Below the pieces are notes generated by a model that saw only the letters and a list, made by a program, of their open reading frames with translations, was not told where the DNA came from and ran no database searches. The translations under genes and the position numbers were made by a program. From an uncultured Rikenellaceae bacterium (lineage in GTDB: Bacteria; Bacteroidota; Bacteroidia; Bacteroidales; Rikenellaceae), in NCBI GenBank assembly GCA_910577285.1, contig CAJTLO010000001.1, forward strand, positions 397,050-461,049: 64,000 nucleotides of DNA, read 5' to 3'. Shown here piece by piece: positions 41,030 to 50,934 of the stretch. The first letter of the stretch is position 1, and the number at the start of each line of letters is the position of its first letter.

Positions 41030-42697
41030 ATGCAAGATTTCGATGCATTACAGAGCAAGAGCATTATACAATTGCGCGAAATAGCCAAGTCGCTCGGCAT
41101 CAAAAGTTCGACGCAGATGAAAAAGGACGAACTCATCCAGGCGATCGTCGGCACCCGCGCTCCGGAAGGATCGCAGCCGGCCGCGCCCGACGCCGCCGAA
41201 CCGCGCCAGAAAAGACAACGCCTCACCCACAGCGGCGCCCCCGTCCGACAGGCCGTAGCCACGGACAGGAGTGAACCGGCCCCCGCCACCCCCTCTGCAC
41301 AGGAAACGGGCATGCCGCAACCTGCCGAGAAGCCCCGCCGCGGAAGGCCCCGCAAGACGGCACAACCCCTCCCCGAGAAGGAAACGGGCATGCAGGAGAA
41401 CGCCCCGGCTTCCCTTTCCGAAGAAGCGGTCGCACCCGTCCAGCAGACCGTGCCACAGCAGCAGACCGAACACGTCCGCCCCCAGCAGCCGGGCCGCACG
41501 ACTCGTCCGCACCACAACAATCCGAGCGGGCCGAACGCCCGACAGGCCGAACGTTACGTTCCCACCGCGGAAGACGCCAACATCGGCTTCGTAGAGGGCG
41601 AAGGGGTACTGGAGATCATGCCCGACGGCTACGGCTTCCTGCGCTCGCCCGACTACAACTACCTCAACTCGCCGGACGACATCTACGTGGCATCCTCGCA
41701 GATCAAGACTTTCGGGCTCAAACCCGGCGACACGGTAAAGGGGGTGATCCGCCCGCCCAAAGAGGGAGAAAAGTACTTCCCGCTGGTGAAAGCCATCGAG
41801 ATAAACGGTCTGAGTCCCGAATTCATCCGCGACAGGATGCAGTTCGAATACATGACCCCTCTCTTTCCGAACGAGAAATTCACCCTCACCGGCAACGGCC
41901 ACAACAACGCCTCGACCCGCATCGTAGACCTTTTCGCTCCGATCGGCAAGGGACAGCGCGGTCTGATCGTGGCCCAGCCCAAAACAGGTAAGACGGTCCT
42001 GCTGCAAAGCATCGCCAACGCCATTGCCGACAACCATCCGGAAGTCTACATGATCGTGCTCCTCATCGACGAACGTCCCGAAGAGGTGACCGAAATGGCC
42101 CGCAACGTCAAGGCCGAAGTAGTGGCCTCCACCTTCGACGAACAGGCTTCCCGCCACGTGAAGGTGGCCGAAATGGTCCTCGACAAGGCCAAACGCATGG
42201 TGGAGTGCGGCCACGACGTAGTCATTTTCCTCGACTCCATCACCCGCCTCGCCCGCGCATACAACACCGTACAACCCGCATCGGGCAAGGTGCTCTCCGG
42301 CGGTGTGGATGCCAACGCCCTCCACAAGCCCAAACGGTTTTTCGGCGCCGCGCGGAACACCGAGGAGCGCGGCTCGCTGACCATCATCGCCACCGCCCTG
42401 ATCGATACGGGTTCCAAAATGGACGAGGTGATCTTCGAAGAGTTCAAGGGAACGGGCAACATGGAACTGCAACTGGACCGCAAACTGGCCAACAAACGCA
42501 TTTACCCTGCGGTCGACGTCGTCGCCTCGGGTACACGCCGCGAAGACCTGCTGCTGAGCAAGGATGTGTTGCAGAAGACCTGGATACTTCGCCGCTACCT
42601 GGCCGACATGAATTCGGTGGAGGCCATGGAAGAGATGATCAAACACATCGAGCACACCCAGAACAACGAAGAGTTGCTGGTCACCATGAACAAATAG
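41030..42697 (+). CDS. rho: Transcription termination factor Rho with disordered insertion
   Basis: 555 aa, against about 420 for E. coli Rho. Residues 1-42 are the Rho N domain and about 184-260 the RNA-binding cold-shock domain (PDGYGFLRSPDYNYL). P-loop is QPKTGKT (316-322), followed by LLIDERPEEVTEM and the Q/R-loop region FLDSITRLARAYNT. The extra length is residues about 43-180: Pro/Gln/Ala/Arg-rich and disordered, with the AT-hook-like RRGRPRK at 103-109. A comparable insertion in Bacteroides Rho is reported to drive phase separation. Confidence 0.96.
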   Translation: MQDFDALQSKSIIQLREIAKSLGIKSSTQMKKDELIQAIVGTRAPEGSQPAAPDAAEPRQKRQRLTHSGAPVRQAVATDRSEPAPATPSAQETGMPQPAEKPRRGRPRKTAQPLPEKETGMQENAPASLSEEAVAPVQQTVPQQQTEHVRPQQPGRTTRPHHNNPSGPNARQAERYVPTAEDANIGFVEGEGVLEIMPDGYGFLRSPDYNYLNSPDDIYVASSQIKTFGLKPGDTVKGVIRPPKEGEKYFPLVKAIEINGLSPEFIRDRMQFEYMTPLFPNEKFTLTGNGHNNASTRIVDLFAPIGKGQRGLIVAQPKTGKTVLLQSIANAIADNHPEVYMIVLLIDERPEEVTEMARNVKAEVVASTFDEQASRHVKVAEMVLDKAKRMVECGHDVVIFLDSITRLARAYNTVQPASGKVLSGGVDANALHKPKRFFGAARNTEERGSLTIIATALIDTGSKMDEVIFEEFKGTGNMELQLDRKLANKRIYPAVDVVASGTRREDLLLSKDVLQKTWILRRYLADMNSVEAMEEMIKHIEHTQNNEELLVTMNK

Positions 42698-42718
42698 CGC
42701 GCACAAGGAGCCGACACA

Positions 42719-42756
42719 ACGCGTAAGGGCGGAAGCATGCTTCCGCCCTTACGCGT
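42719..42756. terminator. Perfect 38-bp palindrome after rho
   Basis: ACGCGTAAGGGCGGAAGCA and its exact reverse complement are fused with no spacer. As RNA it makes a 17-bp stem with a 4-base loop 22 bp past the rho stop; it lacks a T-tract. The following 42757-42964 holds no gene I can support. Confidence 0.75.
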
Positions 42757-42964
42757 ATCCGTACCGCAGTTCCGTATCCTGACCCGCCTTCGCCGAACGT
42801 CTCTGCATCCGAAACCGGACGCATCCCTCCGTCGAGGCCGTCGCCGACCGCCGCTACCGAAAGACATCCGCCCCGCGAACGCTACCGCAGCTATTCCGCC
42901 CTCGCCCGACCGAAACGCCGGGGAGGAGATGAGCGACGGTGCAACGGCAAGGCAATGCCCGCCC

Positions 42965-43504
42965 CTACTTCCGCTCATCCGGAACCGGACCGAGTCCGTC
43001 CCTGAAATTCACGGCCGCATGCGCACCGTCGCAAAAGGGTTTGTTCTTCGATGCACCGCAACGACACAACACCAGCCGGCCGGGCCTCGCATAGACGACG
43101 CCCTCCTGTGTCCGCACGGGGATACCACCCCGTACCCAGATCCCGCCGCTCACATTCCGGGCCGGGTACTCCATCAACACCAGCTCGGGCTCTTCGCCGG
43201 ATTCGGCCTCTCCTGCGACAGGCACCTTTTCCGCCGAAGCGGTCAACGCAGGATTCCACAACGCCTGCATGTGCGCCCCGTCGCAATAGGGCTTCCTCTG
43301 CGAAGCACCGCAACGGCAAAGTGCCGTGGGCTGATAATCGGTGGCGTATCGCATCCCCTCGGAGACCCCGCTTCCCGCCTCCGGGCCTCCGGCCACCGCA
43401 AAGCGCTGCACAAGCAGCGGAGTGCCGAATACGAGAATAGGCCCCTTGTGGCTGACCGTCAGGCGAACCTCCCTGCTCATTCCATGAACTTGCTCTTTTT
43501 CCAT
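42965..43504 (-). CDS. CDGSH iron-sulfur domain protein (two motifs)
   Basis: 179 aa from ATG 43504; a longer frame upstream has no family support. Two CDGSH-type Fe-S motifs are present, LCRCGASQRKPYCDGAH and LCRCGASKNKPFCDGAH, each with the three Cys and one His that bind a 2Fe-2S cluster. The N-terminal part (SREVRLTVSHKGPILVFG) fits the bacterial tandem-CDGSH form. Electron transfer or Fe-S handling is expected; the partner is unknown. The gap upstream (43505-43732) shows no gene. Confidence 0.85.
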   Translation of the reverse strand: MEKEQVHGMSREVRLTVSHKGPILVFGTPLLVQRFAVAGGPEAGSGVSEGMRYATDYQPTALCRCGASQRKPYCDGAHMQALWNPALTASAEKVPVAGEAESGEEPELVLMEYPARNVSGGIWVRGGIPVRTQEGVVYARPGRLVLCRCGASKNKPFCDGAHAAVNFRDGLGPVPDERK

Positions 43505-43732
43505 AACGAAACCCGTTTTCCGGAAACGACGTTCAAACCGCATACCAAACACATTCCGCTTCGGCACACGAACACCTGCCGACACAAAGACCGGAAGTCC
43601 CTCCCACAGAAGCAGTGCGCATCCGCTCCGTAAACGGCGTCCCTCCGACATGATACAGGCAACCGCCCTCCGCTCGCCTCCCGCTCGTCCGCACTTCCCT
43701 GCCCTCACCCCGCAGCGAGGCGTGAAAACAAC

Positions 43733-43760
43733 AAGGGGCCGTCCTGCGGGACGGCCCCTT
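43733..43760 (-). terminator. Terminator of pdxJ-cca operon
   Basis: 12-bp stem AAGGGGCCGTCC/GGACGGCCCCTT with a 4-base loop, 58 bp past the cca stop; the minus tail is TTGTTGTTTTC. Confidence 0.75.
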
Positions 43761-43818
43761 TCGTTCTTTATTATCGGGTGTATGGAGACTCGACTCCGCT
43801 ACGCCCCGATAAGATGCG

Positions 43819-45219
43819 TTATCGTTTCACCAAACCGTGACGGGCGGCAAGTTCCTCCATCATGGCATAGGCCTGCCCGTAGTCGTTGGCAATGCGACCG
43901 TCGAGGATCGCCTCCTTGATCTCGTCCTTGATCTCTCCCACCACGCGGCAGGGAGGAATTCCGTAAGTCTCCATAATCAACTCACCCGACACGGGAGGTT
44001 GAAAGTTCCGTACCCTGTCCTTCTCCTCGATCTCCCGGAGTTTCCGGCGCACGATGGCAAAATTCTTCAGGTAGCGTTTCACCTTCCGCTCGTCGCCCGA
44101 GGTGATGTCGGCTTCGCAGAGAGTCATCAGGTCGTCGATATCGTCGCCCGCCTCGAAAAGCAGCCGCCGAACGGCCGAATCGGTCACCACCTCGTCCGAG
44201 AGAATCTGAGGACGCAGATGGAGCTGGACGAGTTTACGCACATATTTCATCCGGTCGTTGAGGGGCAGCTTCATCCGACGGAAAATATCCGTCACCATGC
44301 GGGCTCCCACCACCTCGTGACCGTGGAATGTCCATCCCACTCCCGGAGCATACGCTTTCGTGGCGGGTTTGCCTATGTCGTGCAGGATGGCCGCCCAGCG
44401 AAGCCACAGATCGCCGCTGTTCAACGCGACGTTATCGAGCACCATCAGCGTATGGGCGAAATTGTCCTTATGACCGTGGCCCCCCACTTTCTCCACCCCC
44501 TTGAGCCGGCTCATCTCCGGAAAGACGAGCGGAAGGAGTCCCGTCATATCCATCAGCTCGAAGCCGATGGAGGGTACGGGCGAAAGGACGATCTTATTGA
44601 TTTCGGTGATGATGCGTTCGCGGGAAACGATCCGGATGCGTTCTCTGTTGCGTTCGATGGCCTCGAACGTTTCGGGAGCCATATCGAATCCCAGCTGCGC
44701 CGCGAACCGCACGGCACGCATCATCCGCAACGGATCGTCGGAAAACGTGACGTCGGGATCGCAAGGCGTGCGGATGATCCCATCGCGCATATCCTCCATT
44801 CCTCCGAAAGGGTCCACCAGCTCCCCGAAGGTATCGCCGTTGAGCGACCAGGCCAGCGCATTGATGGTGAAATCGCGGCGCAACTGGTCGTCCCGCAAGG
44901 TTCCCTCCTCCACGACCGGCTTCCGCGAATCCTTGGAATAGGACTCTTTCCGCGCCCCGACGAACTCCACCTCCAGACCGCCGGTACGGAGCATAGCCGT
45001 ACCGAACGTCTTGAACACCGTCACGTGCGCACCCGTCTCCCTGGCGAGCGCCCGGGCCACCTCCACGCCGCTGCCCACCACCACCACGTCGATGTCGGTA
45101 CACGGGCGGCAAAGGTAGTGGTCGCGCACATACCCCCCGATGACATAGGCCCGCAGCCCCATATCGTCGACGATCCGGGATATCTTCCCGAATACCGGTA
45201 ACGAAAGCGGATCTTTCAT
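43819..45219 (-). CDS. cca: CCA tRNA nucleotidyltransferase with HD domain
   Basis: 466 aa. It adds or repairs the 3' CCA of tRNAs, which this genome needs since the tRNA-Gly gene here lacks CCA. The nucleotidyltransferase head has GGYVRD and the metal pair in DIDVVVV, followed by RRDFTINALAW and DPLRMMRAVRFA. The HD domain shows ILHDIGK and a further H in FHGHEVVG. It lies 18 bp after pdxJ. Confidence 0.94.
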   Translation of the reverse strand: MKDPLSLPVFGKISRIVDDMGLRAYVIGGYVRDHYLCRPCTDIDVVVVGSGVEVARALARETGAHVTVFKTFGTAMLRTGGLEVEFVGARKESYSKDSRKPVVEEGTLRDDQLRRDFTINALAWSLNGDTFGELVDPFGGMEDMRDGIIRTPCDPDVTFSDDPLRMMRAVRFAAQLGFDMAPETFEAIERNRERIRIVSRERIITEINKIVLSPVPSIGFELMDMTGLLPLVFPEMSRLKGVEKVGGHGHKDNFAHTLMVLDNVALNSGDLWLRWAAILHDIGKPATKAYAPGVGWTFHGHEVVGARMVTDIFRRMKLPLNDRMKYVRKLVQLHLRPQILSDEVVTDSAVRRLLFEAGDDIDDLMTLCEADITSGDERKVKRYLKNFAIVRRKLREIEEKDRVRNFQPPVSGELIMETYGIPPCRVVGEIKDEIKEAILDGRIANDYGQAYAMMEELAARHGLVKR

Positions 45220-45237
45220 CTGTACAGCATCTATCCG

Positions 45238-45954
45238 TCAGCCCCTCACCCTGTCGAGGTACATCGCCACCGTCCGCTCCAGGCCGTAGTAGAGCGCATC
45301 GGAGATGAGCGCATGACCGATGGAGACCTCGTCGGTAAACGGAATGCGGGAAATAAAATAACGCAGGTTGTCGAGGTTCAGATCGTGCCCGGCATTGAGC
45401 CCGAGCCCGAGCCTGCGGGCCTCTTCGGCAGCGCCCACATAATCGCGTACGGCCGCTTCCGGTCCCGCCGCATAGGCCGCCGCATACCCTTCCGTATAGA
45501 GCTCCACCCGGTCGGCACCGCACTCCGCAGCCCCGCGTACCATGGCCGCATCGGGATTCACGAATACCGACACCCGAATCCCTTTGCTATGGAACAACTC
45601 CACACGTTCGCGCAGGTAGTCGCGGTACTTCACCGTATTCCACCCGGCATTCGACGTGATGGCGTCGTGGGCGTCGGGCACCAGCGTCACCTGCGCAGGC
45701 ACCACCTCCATCACCAACTCCACGAACGGATCGAAAGGGTTGCCCTCGATGTTGAGTTCCGTCGTCACCACCCGTTTCAGCTCCCTCACGTCGCTGTAAC
45801 GGATGTGGCGCTCGTCGGGCCGGGGATGCACGGTAATTCCCTGCGCTCCGAAACCCTCGATGCGCTTCGCCGCCTCGATCACGTCGGGCAGGTTGCCCCC
45901 GCGCGAATTGCGTATTACGGCGATCTTGTTTATATTTACACTCAGTTTTGTCAT
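45238..45954 (-). CDS. pdxJ: Pyridoxine 5'-phosphate synthase
   Basis: 238 aa, the normal PdxJ length. It joins 1-deoxyxylulose 5-phosphate and 3-amino-2-oxopropyl phosphate to make pyridoxine 5'-phosphate. Conserved parts include LSVNINKIAVIRNSRGG, TVHPRPDERHI, NIEGNPFDPF, VSVFVNPD, ELYTEGYA and NAGHDLNLDNL. First gene of an operon with cca and divergent from nadK. Confidence 0.95.
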   Translation of the reverse strand: MTKLSVNINKIAVIRNSRGGNLPDVIEAAKRIEGFGAQGITVHPRPDERHIRYSDVRELKRVVTTELNIEGNPFDPFVELVMEVVPAQVTLVPDAHDAITSNAGWNTVKYRDYLRERVELFHSKGIRVSVFVNPDAAMVRGAAECGADRVELYTEGYAAAYAAGPEAAVRDYVGAAEEARRLGLGLNAGHDLNLDNLRYFISRIPFTDEVSIGHALISDALYYGLERTVAMYLDRVRG

Positions 45955-46052
45955 AGACGACCAATAAATTGCGTTCGGCCGACGGTACCCGGCATGGCTG
46001 GTCCCTGCCGTTCGCTCCGTCGTTGAAGCCGTAAAGTTACTAAAAATGCACG

Positions 46053-46943
46053 ATGAATAAAATTATTCTCTTCTCCCGACCGGGGCTCGGCCTCAGGCAG
46101 GACGAAATACGGGAGATCTTCGCGGCCCTCACCGAAAGCGGATTCCAATGGGCCGTCAACGACGCTTTCGCCGACGAAGCGAGTTCGGCTGCGGGAGTGG
46201 AGATTCCCCACGCGAAGCGCTACGCCGCGATCGACACCCGGCTGGCCGACGGGGCCGTCATGCTCAGTTACGGAGGCGACGGCACCTTCCTCGAAGCCGT
46301 GCGGCTCACCTACGGCCACGGCATCCCCGTGTTGGGAATCAACTACGGCCACCTGGGATTCCTGGCCAACACCCCCCGCGAAGGCATGCAGGAGGTATTC
46401 GCCCTCCTGCACGAAAGAAAATACCGGATACAGCCGCGAACGATGCTCCGTCTGGAAGGCGGGGAGACGATCGTGGACGGACACCCCTACGCACTGAACG
46501 AATTCACCATCCACCGCACCGAGATCAACATGACCTACGTGGACGTCTTCGTGGACGGCGAAAAGCTCACCACCTACCGCGGCGACGGCGTGTTGCTCTC
46601 CACCCCCACAGGCTCCACCGCCTATGCGCTCAGCGTGGGCGGACCGATCGTCGCTCCCATGTGCGAATGTTTCGTCATTGCGCCGATAGCCCCGCACAAC
46701 CTCACCATGCGCCCCATGGTCATCCCCGATTCGTCGGTCGTCACCTTCCGGGTGAACAGCCGCGCGCCCTACTCGTCGATCAGCCTCGACAACCGTTCGT
46801 TCGACATCCCGAGCGGCTCGGAGCTCACCGTGCGGAAGGCCGAGGAGCCCGTTTTTTTGGTAAATTTGCAAAATATATCCTTTTACGACACGTTAAGGAA
46901 CAAAATGATGTGGGGACTTGACAGTTGGGAGAGCCGCAAGTGA
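46053..46943 (+). CDS. nadK: NAD kinase
   Basis: 296 aa. It phosphorylates NAD to NADP. The GGDGT loop is SYGGDGTFLEA, with NYGHLGFLAN, ALNEFTIHR and the GDG/TPTGSTAYALSVGGPI region all present. The extreme 3' end is unusually AT-rich and holds a TAAATTTG (46861-46868), a possible internal start for uppS transcription. It begins a plus-strand run toward envelope genes. Confidence 0.95.
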   Translation: MNKIILFSRPGLGLRQDEIREIFAALTESGFQWAVNDAFADEASSAAGVEIPHAKRYAAIDTRLADGAVMLSYGGDGTFLEAVRLTYGHGIPVLGINYGHLGFLANTPREGMQEVFALLHERKYRIQPRTMLRLEGGETIVDGHPYALNEFTIHRTEINMTYVDVFVDGEKLTTYRGDGVLLSTPTGSTAYALSVGGPIVAPMCECFVIAPIAPHNLTMRPMVIPDSSVVTFRVNSRAPYSSISLDNRSFDIPSGSELTVRKAEEPVFLVNLQNISFYDTLRNKMMWGLDSWESRK

Positions 46944-47040
46944 CGCGGCCCCTCCGTACCGGCTCCCTCCCCACTCCGGCACGGACACCCCGTGCCGTTA
47001 AAAGTATTTGAGAGATACCGCTTGTCCGCACAATTAATAT

Positions 47041-47048
47041 TATATTTG
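47041..47048 (+). promoter_or_regulatory. -7 box for uppS-bamA operon
   Basis: TATATTTG perfectly matches the consensus, 27 bp before the uppS ATG; a TTG lies 16 bp upstream, shorter than usual spacing. Confidence 0.55.
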
Positions 47049-47075
47049 TGGGTTCATTAGCAAACCAGGAACTCA

Positions 47076-47801
47076 ATGAGTAAGACCGACAAGATACCTG
47101 CCCATGTAGCGATCATAATGGACGGTAACGGCCGTTGGGCCCAGGCCCGAGGCCTCGAACGTCACGAAGGACATCAGGCGGGTGTGAGCAGTCTGCGCAA
47201 TGTCATCTACAGGGCCGCCCGCAACGAGGGCGTGCATTACCTTACTTTATACGTATTCTCCACCGAAAACTGGGGGCGCCCCCGCGAAGAGGTGGACATG
47301 CTCATGGAACTCCTCTGCCGCAGCATCGTCAACGAGCTGGACGAGTTGCTCCGCGAGCAGGTGAAGGTCGTGGTCGTGGGCGACCGCGAGGGCATGTCGC
47401 CCACGGTGGTCGAACACATCGACCTGATCGAACGGGAAACGGCCGACTGCACCAACCTCACCATGCAGCTCTGCATCAACTACAGCGCACGGTCGGAACT
47501 CACCCGGGCCGCCCGCCGGCTGGCGGCAAAAGCGGCCGCCGGCGAACTGTCGCCCGAGGCGATCACCCCCGAGGCGATCGCGGACGAACTCTACACCCGC
47601 GGAGTGCCCGATCCTGACCTGATCATCCGCACCGGAGGCGAACAGCGCCTCAGCAACTTTCTGTTGTGGCAGGGTGCCTACAGCGAACTTTGGTTCACTC
47701 CGACCTACTGGCCCGACTTCAGCGGCGACGACTTCGACGCCGCCCTCGCAGCGTTCGCCGGCCGCCATCGCCGGTTCGGAAAAGTCGAAGAACAGGAATA
47801 A
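47076..47801 (+). CDS. uppS: Isoprenyl transferase (undecaprenyl diphosphate synthase)
   Basis: 241 aa. It builds the C55 carrier lipid for cell wall and LPS. Signature parts are AIIMDGNGRWAQARG with the catalytic Asp, LYVFSTENWGRP, and near the end DLIIRTGGEQRLSNFLLWQ and YSELWFTPTYWPDF. First gene before bamA, a conserved pairing in Bacteroidota. Confidence 0.95.
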   Translation: MSKTDKIPAHVAIIMDGNGRWAQARGLERHEGHQAGVSSLRNVIYRAARNEGVHYLTLYVFSTENWGRPREEVDMLMELLCRSIVNELDELLREQVKVVVVGDREGMSPTVVEHIDLIERETADCTNLTMQLCINYSARSELTRAARRLAAKAAAGELSPEAITPEAIADELYTRGVPDPDLIIRTGGEQRLSNFLLWQGAYSELWFTPTYWPDFSGDDFDAALAAFAGRHRRFGKVEEQE

Positions 47802-47834
47802 CACACGAAATACATACCGCACAAACCACGAGTA

Positions 47835-50375
47835 ATGAGAAAAACGATACTACTCCTCGTTTCCATTCTGCTGTTCTCCTTCGGGAACGGCTACTCCCAG
47901 CAAAACGCCGAAGCACCTCAGAACGCCGAGGGTGTGCCGATGATAGATTACGGCAAGGCCCGGTTCTATACCATCAACGACATCACCGTCATCGGCATCA
48001 AATACCTCGACCCCGACATTCTGATCGCCTCCTCGGGTCTTGCGCGGGGAGAAACGATCCAGATACCAGGCAGTGTCCTCTCTCAGGCGGTATCGCGCCT
48101 GTGGAGTCAACGCTACTTCTCGGACGTGAAAGTGGTGGCCGAACTGCTGCCGGAGGATAAGGTGAACCTGGAGATACACCTCACCGAGAGGCCGAGGGTC
48201 TACCGGTGGAACTTCGAGGGAATCCGCAAGGGGGAGGCCTCCACCCTGCTCGAAAACCTGAAGCTGAAAAGGGGTTCGGAACTCTCCGACTACGCGATCG
48301 ACAAAAACGTCCGACTCATCGAGAAACACTTCGCCGACAAGGGCTTCCGCAACACCGAAGTCACGACCCGGATCGAGAACGACCCGGTCATTCAGAATGC
48401 GGTGAACGTCACCTTCGTGGTGAACAAAAACAAGCGGGTAAAGATCGGAGCCATCAACTTCGAAGGCAACGAAGTCTTCTCCGACAAAAGGCTTCGCCGC
48501 ACGATGAAGAAGACCCACCAGGTAAATCCCAACATCTTTCAGAGTTTCAAGCTGAAAGAAGCCGACTACGAAGAGGACAAGGAGAACCTGCTCGACTTCT
48601 ACAACTCGCAGGGCTACCGCAACGCCGTCATCGTCCGCGACTCGACCTACGCGATCAACGACAAACGCATCGGCATCGACATTCAACTCGAAGAGGGCGA
48701 CAAATTCTACATCCGCAACGTATCGTGGGTAGGCAACAGCCAATATTCGACCGAACTGCTGCAAGCCATGCTCGGCATCGAGAAAGGCGATACGTACGAC
48801 AAGAAGACCCTCCACAAAAGGCTCGGTATCCAGCGCGAAACCGACATAGAGGACATGTCGCAGATCTCGTCACTCTACCAGAACAACGGCTATCTGATGT
48901 CGATGATCGAACCTTCGGAAATCGTGGTCGGGAACGACTCGATCGATCTCGAAATCAAAATATTCGAAGGTCGTCCGTTCACCATCAACAACGTGGACAT
49001 CAGCGGTAACCTGCGCGTGGACGACGAAGTGATACGCCGCGAGATATACACCCGGCCGGGCGAGCTCTACAACCGGGCGCTGCTCATGCAGACCCTCCGT
49101 CAGCTCGCACAGATGCAACATTTCGATCCGGCCTCCATCATGCCGCAGATACAGCCCGTATCCAACGATCTGGTAGACATCGGATGGCCGCTGGTGGAAA
49201 CGCCCAGCGACAAATTCGAGGTCTCGGGCGGCTGGGGAGCCGGCATGTTCGTGGGATCGGTGGGCGTACAGCTCAACAACCTTTCGGTAAAGAACTTCTT
49301 CAAGAAAGGGGCGTGGAGACCCTACCCGCACGGACAGAACCAGCAACTGGTGGTACGTTTGCAGACCAACGGCTCCTACTACACCTCCTTCATGGGTAGT
49401 TTCACCGAACCCTGGCTGGGCGGCAAGAAACCGAACTCGCTCACCATCGCAGCCTTCTACTCCAACCAGACCAACTCCTACAGTTTCGGAGGCGTGTTCT
49501 ACAAAAGCGACAGCCACTTCCGCACGACCGGCGTCACCGCGGGACTCGGACGACGGCTGACGCTTCCCGATCCCTACTTCACCCTCTACAACGAACTGGG
49601 TTATACGCGTTACGGCTTGAGGAACTGGGAGATGTTCTCCAACTTCGACAACGGCACCTCGAACATCATCACCTTCCGCACCGTATTCGGGCGCAGTACC
49701 GTGAACAACCCCATCTATCCGAGTTCGGGTACGGACTTCTCGCTCACCCTCACCCTCACCCCGCCCTACTCGCTCTTCGACGGGAAAGACTATGCGCACA
49801 TGGCCGCGAACGATCCCTCCAAGTTCAAATGGATCGAGTACCACAAATGGCTGGCGAAGGTACAGTGGTACCTCCCCCTCACTCCCGACCAGAAACTCGT
49901 TTTCATGGCCCGGGCCGAAATGGGGTACCTGGGATACTACAACAAATACAAACAGTCGCCTTTCGAGCGTTTCGACGTGGGCGGCGACGGCATGACGGGG
50001 TACAACATCTACGGTTACGACGTCATCGGCCTGCGCGGTTACGGCGACGGCAGCCTGACTCCCTACGACCCGCAGGACCCTTATGCCTATGCCAACGTCT
50101 ACAACAAATACACCCTGGAACTCCGCTACCCCTTCCTGCAACAACCCTCCACGCACATCTATGGTCTGGTATTTGCAGAAGCCGGTAACGGATACAGGAA
50201 TTGGCAGGAGTTCGACCCGTTCAAGTTGCATCGTTCGCTGGGTGTCGGCATTCGGGTATATATCCCCTTCATCGGGATGATCGGTCTGGACTGGGGATAC
50301 GGGTTCGACGGAACGGCCCGTTCCTCCAAACCGCACGGCGGAAAGCTGCACTTCTCGATGGGTATGGACTTCTAA
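47835..50375 (+). CDS. bamA: Outer membrane protein assembly factor BamA
   Basis: 846 aa. A signal peptide (MRKTILLLVSILLFSFGNGY) is followed by five POTRA-type repeats over about 45-440 and a 16-strand beta-barrel to the C-terminus, which ends in F as barrels do. The lid motif is GLRGYGDGS at about 733, the counterpart of VRGF. It folds outer-membrane proteins, receiving clients from the Skp-like and SurA-like chaperones encoded nearby. Confidence 0.95.
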   Translation: MRKTILLLVSILLFSFGNGYSQQNAEAPQNAEGVPMIDYGKARFYTINDITVIGIKYLDPDILIASSGLARGETIQIPGSVLSQAVSRLWSQRYFSDVKVVAELLPEDKVNLEIHLTERPRVYRWNFEGIRKGEASTLLENLKLKRGSELSDYAIDKNVRLIEKHFADKGFRNTEVTTRIENDPVIQNAVNVTFVVNKNKRVKIGAINFEGNEVFSDKRLRRTMKKTHQVNPNIFQSFKLKEADYEEDKENLLDFYNSQGYRNAVIVRDSTYAINDKRIGIDIQLEEGDKFYIRNVSWVGNSQYSTELLQAMLGIEKGDTYDKKTLHKRLGIQRETDIEDMSQISSLYQNNGYLMSMIEPSEIVVGNDSIDLEIKIFEGRPFTINNVDISGNLRVDDEVIRREIYTRPGELYNRALLMQTLRQLAQMQHFDPASIMPQIQPVSNDLVDIGWPLVETPSDKFEVSGGWGAGMFVGSVGVQLNNLSVKNFFKKGAWRPYPHGQNQQLVVRLQTNGSYYTSFMGSFTEPWLGGKKPNSLTIAAFYSNQTNSYSFGGVFYKSDSHFRTTGVTAGLGRRLTLPDPYFTLYNELGYTRYGLRNWEMFSNFDNGTSNIITFRTVFGRSTVNNPIYPSSGTDFSLTLTLTPPYSLFDGKDYAHMAANDPSKFKWIEYHKWLAKVQWYLPLTPDQKLVFMARAEMGYLGYYNKYKQSPFERFDVGGDGMTGYNIYGYDVIGLRGYGDGSLTPYDPQDPYAYANVYNKYTLELRYPFLQQPSTHIYGLVFAEAGNGYRNWQEFDPFKLHRSLGVGIRVYIPFIGMIGLDWGYGFDGTARSSKPHGGKLHFSMGMDF

Positions 50376-50413
50376 GCCAAAGAGAGAAGAGCATACATTA
50401 AAACATAAGGCTT

Positions 50414-50923
50414 ATGAAAAAGTTTTTGATCATGGCGGCCCTGGCGATCTTCGCAGCCGCAGGAACGGCTTCGGCACAGAACTACATGGTGGTGAACACC
50501 GAAACCGTATTCAAATCGCTGAGCGCCTACAACCAGGCCGTAGCGGAGGTGGATGCTGCCGCCAAACGGTACCAGCAGAACATCGACAACGCCTATGCCG
50601 ATCTGGAGCAGATGTACGAAACCTACATGTCGCAGAAGGCATCGATGTCGCAAAATGCGCGTCGCCAATACGAAGAAACGATTCTGAGCAACGAGAAGAA
50701 GATCGCCGAATACCAGGCGGACATCTTCGGCGAAGAGGGGAAGATCACCAAAATGCAGGCGGAAAAGCTGGAGCCCTATCGGAAGAAAGTGACGGAGACC
50801 ATCTCCGAATACGCTGCCGCCCACGGGTATGCCCTCGTGCTGGATATCGCCGCCAATCCGCTGGTGATCTATTACAGCCCCTCGGCAGACAAGACGCAGG
50901 AGATCATATCATTATTAAAATAA
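50414..50923 (+). CDS. Skp/OmpH-family periplasmic chaperone, copy 1
   Basis: 169 aa. Signal peptide MKKFLIMAALAIFAAAGTAS then AQN; the mature part is a long coiled-coil tentacle (about 50-125) with a C-terminal beta strand. Skp trimers hold unfolded outer-membrane proteins on the way to BamA. It follows bamA by 38 bp and precedes a second copy; the two are diverged paralogues. Confidence 0.85.
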   Translation: MKKFLIMAALAIFAAAGTASAQNYMVVNTETVFKSLSAYNQAVAEVDAAAKRYQQNIDNAYADLEQMYETYMSQKASMSQNARRQYEETILSNEKKIAEYQADIFGEEGKITKMQAEKLEPYRKKVTETISEYAAAHGYALVLDIAANPLVIYYSPSADKTQEIISLLK

Positions 50924-50934
50924 CAACCTGAACA

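Noticed and set aside
41048..42706. 552-aa open frame antisense to rho
   Set aside because: It mirrors the third-codon GC pattern of rho and has no family look; the same effect gives long antisense frames in bamA (48870-50351) and across parB-DUF5683 (59970-62573).
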